The notes under the pieces: generated by a model
What the model was told of the DNA's origin: nothing
What the model saw: only the letters and a program-made list of their open reading frames with translations
Databases searched by the model: none
Source of the DNA: Thermoplasmata archaeon
GTDB lineage: Archaea; Thermoplasmatota; Thermoplasmata; Lutacidiplasmatales; UBA184
DNA length: 14,234 nt
Assembly: GCA_030037695.1 (NCBI GenBank)
Contig: JASHQF010000154.1
Coordinates: 1-14,234 of the forward strand
Direction of reading: 5' to 3'
Shown: in pieces, positions 7,212-14,234 of the stretch
Numbering within the stretch: position 1 is the stretch's first letter
Layout of the letters: the number at the start of each line of letters is the position of its first letter
Translations under genes and position numbers: made by a program

Positions 7212-9012
7212 CGGTACCCCACCCCCCGGGACCCCGGGCGAGGCGCACCGGGGCAGCCTCCTGTTCCGCGCCCCTCGGGCCCCGCTCACGATCGGCCTGA
7301 TCGCCCTCGTGTCGCTGGCCCTCGCCGCGCTGTACTGGCCGTCGATCGGACGGCCCCTGGGGGTGGGGTTCGCGGTGGCGTTCCTCGGCCCCGCGGTGAT
7401 CGCCTGCTTCGCCACGACCCCGCTCGCCTCGGCGCTCGGCGGGAAGTTCGAGCTGCATCGCTCCGCCTTCCTCGTCTTCCTCGTGCTCGCCATCCAGCTC
7501 CCGCTCGCCGCGGCGTGGCGGGGGGCCGATCTCCTGGCGCCGCGGAACGTCCCCCCGCTCGTCCTCCTCGGTCCGTTCCTCGCCGGCCCGGCGCTCTGGT
7601 TCCGTCATCTGTCGCTCTACGGCGTCTCGCGATCGAGCCACGCGCGCATGCTCCCCGTCTCCCTCCTCCATCCCCTGCTCGCCCTCGCCGGGCTCGCGGC
7701 CGTCTTCCCGTTCCCGCTCGCGGCCCTCGAGGAGTCGGCCCTCTCCCTGCTGATCGCGTTCGTCTGCGCGCTCGCCGTCCTCAACGCGGCGGACCGGCCC
7801 ATCGCTCGGGAGTTCCACGACTCGGGCGTCTCGCTTATCCGCCCGCTGCTGAACCACGTCGAGAAGCGGGACCCCGAGGCGACCCGCACCCTCGAGGGTT
7901 TCTTCCTACGGTCCGCGATCTCGGCGAACGTTCGGGTGAGCCTCCTCAGTTTCCTCCGGGGCGGACGCCCGTACGCCACCGTCGCCCTGCCCGCGGTCCA
8001 CCCCGGACCGTTCGCCGCGCTCGGGGCGAGCGATCTCCCCCGAAAGCTCTCCGAGCTGTTGGGCCCCGCGGCGGGCACGGTCCTCGTGCCCCATACCCCG
8101 TGCGATCACGATCTTGACCTACCGTCGGGGGACGAGGTGGCTCGCCTCGCCGCCGTCAGTCAGGAACTGCTCGGAAAACTGGGCGCCCCCCGGTCGGCCC
8201 TGGCGAGCCCGCTCGTCAGCCCTCGGCCGGGGAGCCTCGCCCGGGCGCAGCTCCTGGGCGACGTGGCGCTCGTGGTGGTCTCGCAGGCGCCGGCGCCTAC
8301 GGACGACATCGCCTACGCGGTCGCCGACCGGGTCGTGCGGGAGCTGGGCCGGGAGTCCGGCGTAGCGATCGCGCTCGTCGACGCCCACAACTCCTACGTG
8401 GAGGGGCAGGGGGACATCGCCTACGGGAGCCCCGCCGCCGAGCAGCTCCTTCGCGACGTGCGCGACGCGGTCGGTGCGGCGCGGGCGGCCGCGCGGGAAG
8501 GTCCGATCGAGGTCGGCGTGGCGCACCGGGAGGGGTACTCGATCGGGCGGGACGGGATCGGCCCGACCGGGATCCGGGCGCTCGCGGTCCGGGCGGGCGG
8601 CGCGACGACGGGGTACGTGCTGTTCGACGGGAACAACCTCCTGGTCGGCGCGCGCGAGCCGATCGTACGGTCGCTGCTGGACGAGGTCGACGTCGCCGAG
8701 GTCCTCACGACCGACAACCACGTCGTCCACGAGGTCGACGGCGGGATCAATCCCCTCGGGGAGCGGACCCCGGCCGAGGCGCTCGCCCGCGAGGCGCGTG
8801 CGGTCCTCGCCGCGGCGAAGGCCGACCTCGGGCCGGCGGAGCCGAGGTTCGCGACCGCCGAGCTTCCCGACCTGAAGGTCCTCGGGCCCGGCTACACCGC
8901 TCGCCTTTTGACCTCGCTCGGGGACACCCTCTCGATGTTCGCCCGGATGTTCCCGGCGACGTTCGTCCTCCTCCTCTCCGGCTCCTTGGTCGGCGCGCTC
9001 CTCCTCCGTTAG
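7198..9012 (+). CDS. DUF2070 family membrane protein
   Basis: An archaea-restricted family of unknown function. This member has 604 residues: a Pro-rich cytosolic start, about six hydrophobic helices (roughly 29-47, 53-74, 88-105, 117-133, 151-173, 179-196), a soluble domain (about 205-575), and a final helix near 584-602. The soluble domain holds clusters of likely metal or phosphate ligands: AVHPGPF (266-272), PHTPCDHDLDLPSG (298-311), VDAHNSY (394-400) and TTDNHVVHEVDGG (504-516). The spacing resembles a hydrolase active site, but no known enzyme motif matches fully. Start GTG 7198 overlaps the GGGPS end by 14 bases and has GAGGT 5 bases upstream. Its place between GGGPS and CarS suggests a lipid-linked role (inference). 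The family call is confident; the function is not. Confidence 0.85.
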   Translation: MPEADGTPPPGTPGEAHRGSLLFRAPRAPLTIGLIALVSLALAALYWPSIGRPLGVGFAVAFLGPAVIACFATTPLASALGGKFELHRSAFLVFLVLAIQLPLAAAWRGADLLAPRNVPPLVLLGPFLAGPALWFRHLSLYGVSRSSHARMLPVSLLHPLLALAGLAAVFPFPLAALEESALSLLIAFVCALAVLNAADRPIAREFHDSGVSLIRPLLNHVEKRDPEATRTLEGFFLRSAISANVRVSLLSFLRGGRPYATVALPAVHPGPFAALGASDLPRKLSELLGPAAGTVLVPHTPCDHDLDLPSGDEVARLAAVSQELLGKLGAPRSALASPLVSPRPGSLARAQLLGDVALVVVSQAPAPTDDIAYAVADRVVRELGRESGVAIALVDAHNSYVEGQGDIAYGSPAAEQLLRDVRDAVGAARAAAREGPIEVGVAHREGYSIGRDGIGPTGIRALAVRAGGATTGYVLFDGNNLLVGAREPIVRSLLDEVDVAEVLTTDNHVVHEVDGGINPLGERTPAEALAREARAVLAAAKADLGPAEPRFATAELPDLKVLGPGYTARLLTSLGDTLSMFARMFPATFVLLLSGSLVGALLLR

Positions 9013-9019
9013 CGCGGGC

Positions 9020-10645
9020 ATGGGGACGGACCGCGCGGCGATCCCGGCTCGGGCGGCGGAGGCGCTCGGCGACGAACCGGCGCTCCGGCTCCTCCAGGAG
9101 CTCGTCGCGATCGCCCCGACGAACCTCGAGGACCTCGCCCAGGGACGGTTCGAGAAACCGAACTACGGCCGGGCCGCCGAGGCGATCGTCCGGGCCGCCC
9201 GCACCCGCGGGCTCGCGACGCGCCTCTACGATCCGATCGCTGACCCGGACTCCGAGGGGGAGTACCGGGGGATCCCCCGGCCGAACGTGATCGTCGACCT
9301 CGACCGGGGAGCCCCGGCCCGGGTGCTGATCCTGGCCCACTTCGACGTCGTCCCGATCCCGGCCGAGCAGCGGGCCCGGTGGGCGAGCCCGCCCCACGCG
9401 CTGACCCAGCGCAGCGATGGCCGGCTGTACGGACGTGGAGCGAACGACGACCTCGGCAGCGGGATCGTCGCTTCCCTGCTGGCGATGGGCCGCCTCTCGG
9501 AGAATCCCGACCTTCCGCGGAACGTGAGGCTCCTCGCCTGCTGCGACGAGGAGACGGGAGGCGCGGGGGGCATCGAAGCGCTGCTCGAGCACGATCGGCG
9601 ACTTCCCGAGGGGGATCCGGGCCGGTTCGTCACCGGCGACGTCGCCCTCATCCCGGACGGAGGCACGCACACCACGGTCGGCTCGAGCGGGGTCGCGTTC
9701 CTCGAGGCGACGTACCCCGCTCCGGTCCCGCTCGGCGTGGGGATCGCGCTCGGCGAATCGCTGGTCGGCCTCGATGCCGTGGCGCGAGGGTGGCGATCGC
9801 CGCTCCCGTCGCCCGACTGGCCCGACCGGGGAGCGCCCGAGCCGGTGATCACGGGTCGGGCCAGCGTGACGAGGTTTGACGTCACCGCGACGTCGCCCGG
9901 GTCCGGGGTCGGGCTGGCGCGGGCGCATGCCGAGACCGACGCCGGGAACCAGATCGCGCGCGTCGTGACGCTCGTCTTCTCCGGTCCCGAGGAGGCCCTC
10001 GGCCAGCTCGCGGGTCGCCTCGCTCCGTGGATCACCGCCCCGTTCCGCCTCGAGCCGGCCGGTCCGAGCGCGGTGGAACGGCGCCCCGGGACCCTCGCGC
10101 TCCAGGTCGTCGGCACGGCCGCGCACGGCGGCTACCCGCACCGCGGCCACAACCCGGTGCCGGCGGCGCTACGCCTGCTCGAGGCAGCCTCGGGGGCCGG
10201 GATCGTCGACGCACAGGGGCTGGGGCGCGTCACGTACACGACCGATCTTCGCCTCCCCCCCGAGATGGAGCTTGAGACCGGTCTCTCGGCGGCGTTCGCC
10301 GATCTCGGTGCCCGACTGCCGAAGGGCCCCGTCGCGCCGTCGATCGTGGCCCCCCCCGAGCGCTGCCGGCCGGGGTACGCGCTCCCTCCGGATCACCCCG
10401 CCGCCCGACGCCTCGATCGGATCCTGCGCGAGGAGCTCGCCGCGAACGGTACGTTCGGGGAGTACGGAGGCACCGACGCGAGCTCGTTGCGGGAGGTCCG
10501 GAGCCGGGACGGCACCCCGCTCCCGGCGCTCGTCTTCGGGAGCATGGACGACCAGGCGAACATCCACGATGCGGAGGAGAGCGTCGACCCGCGGACCCTC
10601 GCGGGCGTCGCCCGGGCGATCGAGCGGTTCGTGCGGGATCCGTAG
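9020..10645 (+). CDS. M20 family metallopeptidase/deacylase with enlarged lid domain
   Basis: A cytosolic di-zinc hydrolase of the ArgE/DapE/CPG2 superfamily, which cleaves peptides or N-acyl amino acids. The metal and catalytic residues are all visible: LAHFDVVP (105-112; H107, D109), GRGANDDLGS (138-147; bridging D143), CDEETGG (175-181; catalytic E177 and ligand E178), ALIPDGG (209-215; D213) and NIHDAEE (514-520; H516). A lid-domain His occurs in GTAAHGGYPHRG (365-376, H369), and GGTDASS at 483-489 is typical. At 541 residues it exceeds the usual 370-450. The extra length lies between D213 and H369, within the lid (dimerization) domain. It starts 8 bases after the DUF2070 stop. The substrate cannot be told from the sequence. 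The link with lipid genes may be purely operonic. Confidence 0.88.
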   Translation: MGTDRAAIPARAAEALGDEPALRLLQELVAIAPTNLEDLAQGRFEKPNYGRAAEAIVRAARTRGLATRLYDPIADPDSEGEYRGIPRPNVIVDLDRGAPARVLILAHFDVVPIPAEQRARWASPPHALTQRSDGRLYGRGANDDLGSGIVASLLAMGRLSENPDLPRNVRLLACCDEETGGAGGIEALLEHDRRLPEGDPGRFVTGDVALIPDGGTHTTVGSSGVAFLEATYPAPVPLGVGIALGESLVGLDAVARGWRSPLPSPDWPDRGAPEPVITGRASVTRFDVTATSPGSGVGLARAHAETDAGNQIARVVTLVFSGPEEALGQLAGRLAPWITAPFRLEPAGPSAVERRPGTLALQVVGTAAHGGYPHRGHNPVPAALRLLEAASGAGIVDAQGLGRVTYTTDLRLPPEMELETGLSAAFADLGARLPKGPVAPSIVAPPERCRPGYALPPDHPAARRLDRILREELAANGTFGEYGGTDASSLREVRSRDGTPLPALVFGSMDDQANIHDAEESVDPRTLAGVARAIERFVRDP

Positions 10646-10657
10646 GACGGGGGTGGC

Positions 10658-11236
10658 GTGCTCGCTCCGTTCGTCGCCTCGGCGGCCGCCGTCCTTTGGC
10701 TCCTGTTGCCGGCGTACGTCGCGAGCGCCCTGGCTCCGTTCTCCCGCGGTCGAGGCCCTCCGATGGACTTCGGCCGAATGTGGCCGCTGGACGGCCGCCG
10801 GATCCTGGGCGCCTCGAAGAGCTGGTCCGGCTACCTTCTGGGCAGCGGTCTCGCCGTGCCGATCGGCCTCCTCGAGGCCGGCCTGATCCTCGCCGCCCCC
10901 CCGAACCTCGCGGTCGTCCCGCGGCTCGCCTCCTCGGTCGTCGCGGCGATCCCGGTCGTCGCGCTGATCTCGTTCGGGGCGATGGCCGGCGACGCGCTCG
11001 GGTCGTTCGCTAAGCGACGGCTCGACGTTCCGAGCGGCGGCCGGGCGATCCTGCTCGACCAACTGCCGTTCGTCCTCCTCCCGATCGGCCTCGGCCTCGG
11101 GGTCGACCGATCGTTGTTCGGGCCGGTGTTCCTCACCTGGGACGGGCTGTTCTGGCTCCTCGTGTTCACGCTCGGGCTGCACACGGCCTTTAACTGGCTC
11201 GGCTATGCGGTCGGCCTGAAGGAGGTCCCGTGGTGA
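10658..11236 (+). CDS. carS: CDP-archaeol synthase
   Basis: This membrane cytidylyltransferase activates 2,3-bis-geranylgeranyl-glycerol phosphate with CTP to CDP-archaeol, the precursor of all archaeal phospholipid head groups. The 192 residues match the CarS (former DUF46) family in length and in motifs: LLPAYVASALAPF (16-28), PLDGRRILGASKSWSG (43-58), GDALGSFAKRR (111-121) and GRAILLDQLPF (128-138). The last two are the polar loops of the cytidylyltransferase site. Hydrophobic segments at about 3-25, 60-80, 92-112, 132-150 and 160-183 form the membrane bundle. Start GTG 10658 follows the M20 stop by 12 bases, with a G-rich GGGGGTGG just upstream. It is the third lipid enzyme of the operon, acting directly on the DGGGP synthase product. 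Confidence 0.93.
   Translation: MLAPFVASAAAVLWLLLPAYVASALAPFSRGRGPPMDFGRMWPLDGRRILGASKSWSGYLLGSGLAVPIGLLEAGLILAAPPNLAVVPRLASSVVAAIPVVALISFGAMAGDALGSFAKRRLDVPSGGRAILLDQLPFVLLPIGLGLGVDRSLFGPVFLTWDGLFWLLVFTLGLHTAFNWLGYAVGLKEVPW
11219..11226 (+). promoter_or_regulatory. Strong ribosome binding site for pyrE
   Basis: AAGGAGGT is the best Shine-Dalgarno match noticed in the window. It lies inside the end of carS. It is 3 bases from GTG 11230 and 6 bases from GTG 11233, so the normal spacing favours 11233 as the pyrE start. Confidence 0.6.
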
Positions 11237-11787
11237 GGAGTGCCACCGAGCCGGCGGTCCCGACCGCCGCCGAGATCGCGCGCCTCCTCCTCGACGCCGA
11301 GGCGGTCCGGTTCGGCACCTTCGAGCTCGCCTCGGGGCGCACGAGTGACGTGTACATCGACGTGAAGCGGGCGTGGACGGACCCGGAGCGCCTCGCCGCG
11401 ATCGCCCGGGCGCTCGCCGCGCGGGTCGACGGCGAGGAGCGGCTCGCGGGGATGGAGCTCGGCGCGGTCCCGCTCGTCGTCGCCGTCGCGCTCGCGACCG
11501 CGCGGCCGTACGTCGTCCTGCGCAAGGCCGCGAAGGACCACGGTACCCGAGCCCCCTTCGAGGGGACGATCCCCCCGGGCGGCTCGGTCCTCCTGATCGA
11601 GGACGTGACGACCACTGCGGGCAGCGCGGCCCGTTCGGTCGAGATCGTCCGGCAGGCGGGGGGCCGGGTCGAACGGGCCCTCGCGGTCGTGGACCGCGGG
11701 GAAGGGGCGACCGAACGCCTCGCGTCCCTCGGCGTCCGCCTCGAGCCGCTGGTGACGCTCGCCCAGCTCCGCGGCGCCCGGGCGTGA
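11233..11787 (+). CDS. pyrE: Orotate phosphoribosyltransferase
   Basis: This enzyme converts orotate and PRPP to OMP in de novo pyrimidine synthesis. The 184-residue protein has the PRPP-binding signature VLLIEDVTTTAGS (119-131), the flexible catalytic loop RKAAKDHGT (97-105), and the N-terminal substrate segment ELASGRTSDVYIDVKRA (31-47) typical of archaeal OPRTases. GTG 11230 would add one residue. I prefer GTG 11233 because the strong AAGGAGGT is 6 bases upstream and the codon overlaps the carS stop as GTGA. It ends in a GTGA overlap with endA, so the three genes are likely translationally coupled. UMP leads to CTP, which CarS consumes; a functional reason for the pairing is inference only. 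Confidence 0.95.
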   Translation: MRSATEPAVPTAAEIARLLLDAEAVRFGTFELASGRTSDVYIDVKRAWTDPERLAAIARALAARVDGEERLAGMELGAVPLVVAVALATARPYVVLRKAAKDHGTRAPFEGTIPPGGSVLLIEDVTTTAGSAARSVEIVRQAGGRVERALAVVDRGEGATERLASLGVRLEPLVTLAQLRGARA

Positions 11788-12851
11788 CCGGGGAGCTGCG
11801 CGCGGACGGGTCGGTCGTCTTCACCGACCCGGACGAGGCGAACGCGGTCTACGCGAAGGGGTTCTTCGGGACCCTCGTCCCCGAAGGGCATCTCGCCCTC
11901 GACCGGTACGAGTCGGTCTACCTCGCGGAGATGGGCCGCATCGAGGTCCGTACCCCTGCGCGGCGGCCGGTCGCCTGGCCGACCGTCTTCCGCCGGGCCG
12001 CCCGCACCGATAGCGGGTTCCCCGTGCGGTACCTCGTCTACCGGGACCTCCGCCAGCGCGGGTACATCGTCCGGGAGGGTCCGCCGCCCCTCGCCTTCGC
12101 CGTCCTCCCCCGCGGCGGGATCCTCCACAAGACCCCTTCGCGGTTCTGGGTCGAGGCGGTCAGCGAGCGGGTCCCGTTCGATCTCGCGCGCCTGTTCGAC
12201 CTCGCCGAGCGCGCGCAGGCCGCCCGCCGGACGCTCTGGCTCGGTCTCGTCGACGAGGAGTCGGACCTCACCTACTACCGGATCCGGCGTCCCGGACCGA
12301 CCGGCGTGGTCTTCCCGCGCCCGCTCGCGGCCCCCACCGAGGGCTGGCTCAGCCACGACCGGGTCACGGTCCACGATCCTCTCGCCGTCGAGGCGCTGGG
12401 CAAGGACCTAGCCTACGGGAGCCGCGTGGGCGCCCGGCTCGAGCTCAGCCTGCTCGAGGCGGCCCATCTCACGGAGACCGGACAGCTCCGCTTGCGCGAC
12501 ACGTCGACCGGCCGGCCGGTCGCCCGGGCCCAGCTCACACGGCGCGCTCGTCGCCTCGACCGCCGATTCGACGAGCGCCTCGCCGCCTACCGCGAGCTTC
12601 GCGCCCGTCGCCTGGTCGTGAAGACCGGGTTCAAGTACGGCGCCCATTTCCGCGCCTACCCCCGCAGCCCGGAGAACGTGCACGCCCGCTACCTCGTGCA
12701 CGCCCTCCCGTCCGGCTACACCTCGTCCTGGCCGGAGATCGCGGGGAGCGTCCGGGTCGCTCAGGGGGTCCGCAAGGAGTACCTCCTTGCGAGCGTCGCC
12801 GACGGCGGGACTCCGGTCCGGTTCCTTTCGCTCGAGCGGATCCGACCCTAG
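11784..12851 (+). CDS. endA: tRNA-splicing endonuclease, two-repeat homodimer (alpha-2) type
   Basis: This enzyme cuts bulge-helix-bulge intron junctions in pre-tRNA. The 355 residues are about twice the single-repeat length, matching the fused alpha-2 form known from Archaeoglobus and Thermoplasma relatives. The N-terminal repeat (about 1-170) is degenerate and presumably structural. The C-terminal repeat (about 175-355) keeps the catalytic triad: Y292 in KYGAHFRAYP, H300 in NVHARYLVHAL, and K331 in VAQGVRKEYLLAS. Start GTG 11784 overlaps the pyrE TGA (GTGA). The frame is open upstream, but that part is the pyrE shadow. It is the last gene of the + strand operon, ending 21 bases before a convergent gene. 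No tRNA gene is present in the window to act as a local substrate. Confidence 0.93.
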   Translation: MTGELRADGSVVFTDPDEANAVYAKGFFGTLVPEGHLALDRYESVYLAEMGRIEVRTPARRPVAWPTVFRRAARTDSGFPVRYLVYRDLRQRGYIVREGPPPLAFAVLPRGGILHKTPSRFWVEAVSERVPFDLARLFDLAERAQAARRTLWLGLVDEESDLTYYRIRRPGPTGVVFPRPLAAPTEGWLSHDRVTVHDPLAVEALGKDLAYGSRVGARLELSLLEAAHLTETGQLRLRDTSTGRPVARAQLTRRARRLDRRFDERLAAYRELRARRLVVKTGFKYGAHFRAYPRSPENVHARYLVHALPSGYTSSWPEIAGSVRVAQGVRKEYLLASVADGGTPVRFLSLERIRP

Positions 12852-12872
12852 CGTCGGTCCGTACTCCGGGGA

Positions 12873-13736
12873 CTACGTCGGGCAGTAGGTCGGCATACTG
12901 AGGGCCGTGACGAACTCCGCCGTCGTGAGGTTCACGACCGCATAGAAGGCGGCCTCGCTGTGGGTGCCCGTCACGAACGGTCCGCAGGCGGCGTACTCGA
13001 AGATCCACTCGTCGGTGAGCGTCACGCTGTCGTGGGTGTACGAGGCGATCGCGATCATCGTCTCGGAGGAGAGGTTCGCGTCGACCCCGACCGCCGTCGC
13101 CCCTTCGGAGTCCCAAGCGACCTTGGCCGCCGCGGGACTGTCTTTGGCCGTGGAAGGGACGGCGGAAAGCGAGCCGAGGGCCGCCGAGCAGCCGGTGCCG
13201 TTGAGCTCCCCCTCGTCGGCGGTCGACCCGTTGACGACAGCGGCGAGCCCGTAGTGCCCCGAGGAGGGGTCCTCGAGGACGACGATCCAGAACGGCGACA
13301 GCCCGAGCGACCAGGCGCCGCTGTACGCGGGAACGGAGATCGACGACGGCCCGGGGGGGCCGAGCGGGGTGCAGTTCGTCCCGAGGAAGCTCGAGGCGTT
13401 GGCGAGCGACACCGTGGTCGCCGAGCGATCGTCGACCCCGGTCGCCGCCACCACGGTCCAGTTCCCGCCCACGTCCTGGTCGAGGCTCGCCTCGCCGGCC
13501 GAGCGGGCGACGGAGAACGGGACCGCCGAGCTCCGACCGGAGCCTCCGAGCGAGATCGCTCCCGTGGCGAACAGTGCCGCGAGCGCGATGCCGGCGGCTG
13601 CGACGGCGCCGACCGCCCACCAGATCGAGCGGCGCCGTAGTCGGCTCGGCGGAGCGACCGGGACCGGCGGCACGCCCGCTCCCGCCGCGAGCGGACCCTC
13701 GACGGGGACCACCGACCCACCTCCCGCGGGCCTCAT
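12873..13736 (-). CDS. Membrane-anchored extracytoplasmic protein, function unknown
   Basis: I do not recognise the family. The 287 residues comprise a Pro/Gly-rich cytosolic start (1-30), a basic stop (RLRRR, 32-36), one transmembrane helix (about 38-62), then an outer domain of about 225 residues. The outer domain has seven N-x-S/T sequons (N92, N113, N121, N169, N179, N221, N269) and four cysteines (C122, C183, C251, C285) that could form two disulfides. It has a Ser/Thr/Ala-rich, beta-like composition, as in many Thermoplasmata surface proteins. Topology is N-in/C-out by the positive-inside rule. ATG 13736 is chosen because a TATA-like GAAGTATC (13759-13766) lies about 26 bases upstream. 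It follows trpA by 49 bases on the same strand; no link to tryptophan synthesis is evident. Confidence 0.75.
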   Translation of the reverse strand: MRPAGGGSVVPVEGPLAAGAGVPPVPVAPPSRLRRRSIWWAVGAVAAAGIALAALFATGAISLGGSGRSSAVPFSVARSAGEASLDQDVGGNWTVVAATGVDDRSATTVSLANASSFLGTNCTPLGPPGPSSISVPAYSGAWSLGLSPFWIVVLEDPSSGHYGLAAVVNGSTADEGELNGTGCSAALGSLSAVPSTAKDSPAAAKVAWDSEGATAVGVDANLSSETMIAIASYTHDSVTLTDEWIFEYAACGPFVTGTHSEAAFYAVVNLTTAEFVTALSMPTYCPT

Positions 13737-13758
13737 CGAGGTAGACAGGGGGAGGAGG

Positions 13759-13766
13759 GATACTTC
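13759..13766 (-). promoter_or_regulatory. Weak TATA-like box for the membrane-anchored protein
   Basis: GAAGTATC on the minus strand is centred about 26 bases before ATG 13736, in the 49-base gap after trpA. It is a poor TATA match, supported mainly by spacing equal to that of the other candidates here. Confidence 0.35.
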
Positions 13767-13785
13767 AACGCTCCCGCCTCGATCC

Positions 13786-14234
13786 TTACGACCGGAGACC
13801 CGCTACCCATCGTTCGAGGCGTTCGCCCGATTCGCCTCGGCGAAGGCGCTCCTCCACGGCCGAGCCGACGATCACGCCCTCGGCACCGCTCGCGAGCGCC
13901 CGGCGCGCGGTCGCCCGGTCCCGGATCCCGAAGCCGATCAGGACGGGGAGGTCGGGCGCGCCGCGGTGCGCCTCCCGGACGAGCGGCCGGAGGGCGACGG
14001 CCGCCCCGGCTGGGGCGCGCCCGGTCGTGCCGAAGCGGGAGACGACATAGAGGAACCCCGACGCCGACCGCGCGATCTGGCGCACCCGCGGGCCGTCCGC
14101 GCTGGGAGCGACCAGGAGGGGGAGCGCCAGGCCAGCCTGCCGCGTCGCGCGGACCCATGGGGCCGACTCCTCGACCGAAAGGTCGGGGACGATCAGGCCG
14201 GTCCCGCCGGCCGAACGGATCTCGGCGAGCGAGG
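13786..14234 (-). CDS. trpA: Tryptophan synthase alpha chain, C-terminal part (gene runs off the window)
   Basis: 148 residues are visible and the frame is open to the window edge. They match the second half of the TrpA TIM barrel, which splits indole-3-glycerol phosphate to indole and GAP. Landmarks are GGTGLIVPDLSVEESAPW (about 14163-14214), LLVAPSADGPRVRQIARSAS, GFLYVVSRFGTTG (loop 6, keeping the Thr equivalent to the conserved loop Thr), PVLIGFGI, and the phosphate-binding EGVIVGSAVEE near the end. The catalytic Glu and Asp equivalent to E49 and D60 of the E. coli enzyme lie upstream, outside the window, so activity cannot be judged. The GTG at 14085 is internal, not the start. The upstream gene is presumably trpB or another trp gene, but it is not visible here. 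Confidence 0.93.
   Translation of the reverse strand, partial: SLAEIRSAGGTGLIVPDLSVEESAPWVRATRQAGLALPLLVAPSADGPRVRQIARSASGFLYVVSRFGTTGRAPAGAAVALRPLVREAHRGAPDLPVLIGFGIRDRATARRALASGAEGVIVGSAVEERLRRGESGERLERWVAGLRS

Noticed and set aside
10169..11824. Long minus-strand open frame (about 551 codons) across the ends of the M20 gene, carS and pyrE
   Set aside because: It has an Arg-rich shadow composition, and the opposite strand holds three genes with intact family motifs.
12852..12872. Terminator between the convergent endA and membrane-protein genes
   Set aside because: The 21-base gap has no T-run and no convincing hairpin.

Overview
The window reads as a GC-rich (by eye about 70 percent) archaeal chromosome segment, most probably from Thermoplasmatota. 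The evidence is ether-lipid biosynthesis (GGGP synthase, a UbiA-type DGGGP synthase and CDP-archaeol synthase), an archaeal DtdA deacylase, an archaeal tRNA-splicing endonuclease, the archaea-restricted DUF2070 family, and a thermopsin-like protease carrying the 'SGLPAGTVWSV...' type of surface repeat common in that phylum. TATA-like boxes lie about 25-28 bases upstream of several start codons, which suggests leaderless transcripts. A GC-rich soil or sediment lineage such as the Angelarchaeales/TMEG relatives is a guess from composition only.

Layout: positions 2-1597 (+) are the 3' part of a thermopsin-family protease with a C-terminal membrane anchor. dtdA follows at 1707-2564 (+) and converges, with overlapping ends, on a small ribbon-helix-helix-like gene at 2530-2787 (-). 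Two M16 peptidase-family genes (2903-4180 and 4177-5493, both -) form an overlapping pair: the promoter-proximal one has the zinc motif, the distal one lacks it. A 111-bp divergent promoter region (5494-5604) separates them from a long + strand cluster at 5605-12851. That cluster holds, in order, DGGGP synthase, GGGP synthase, a DUF2070 membrane protein, an M20 peptidase, carS, pyrE and endA. Most junctions overlap or are separated by only a few bases, so it looks like one operon. The - strand then carries a secreted or membrane-anchored protein of unknown function (12873-13736) downstream of a truncated trpA (13786 to the window end).

The + strand cluster encodes three enzymes of archaeal phospholipid synthesis: GGGPS makes the first ether bond, DGGGPS the second, and CarS activates the resulting lipid with CTP. 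The unassigned DUF2070 protein sits between them and is both membrane-embedded and rich in conserved-looking His/Asp motifs. It is the best candidate here for an undescribed role, perhaps in lipid or isoprenoid phosphate metabolism. The M16 pair, transcribed divergently from the lipid operon, looks like a heterodimer in which the zinc site and the substrate-binding R/Y motif are on different subunits. No tRNA, rRNA, CRISPR array, IS element or prophage was seen. No gene-free stretch exceeds about 115 bases.
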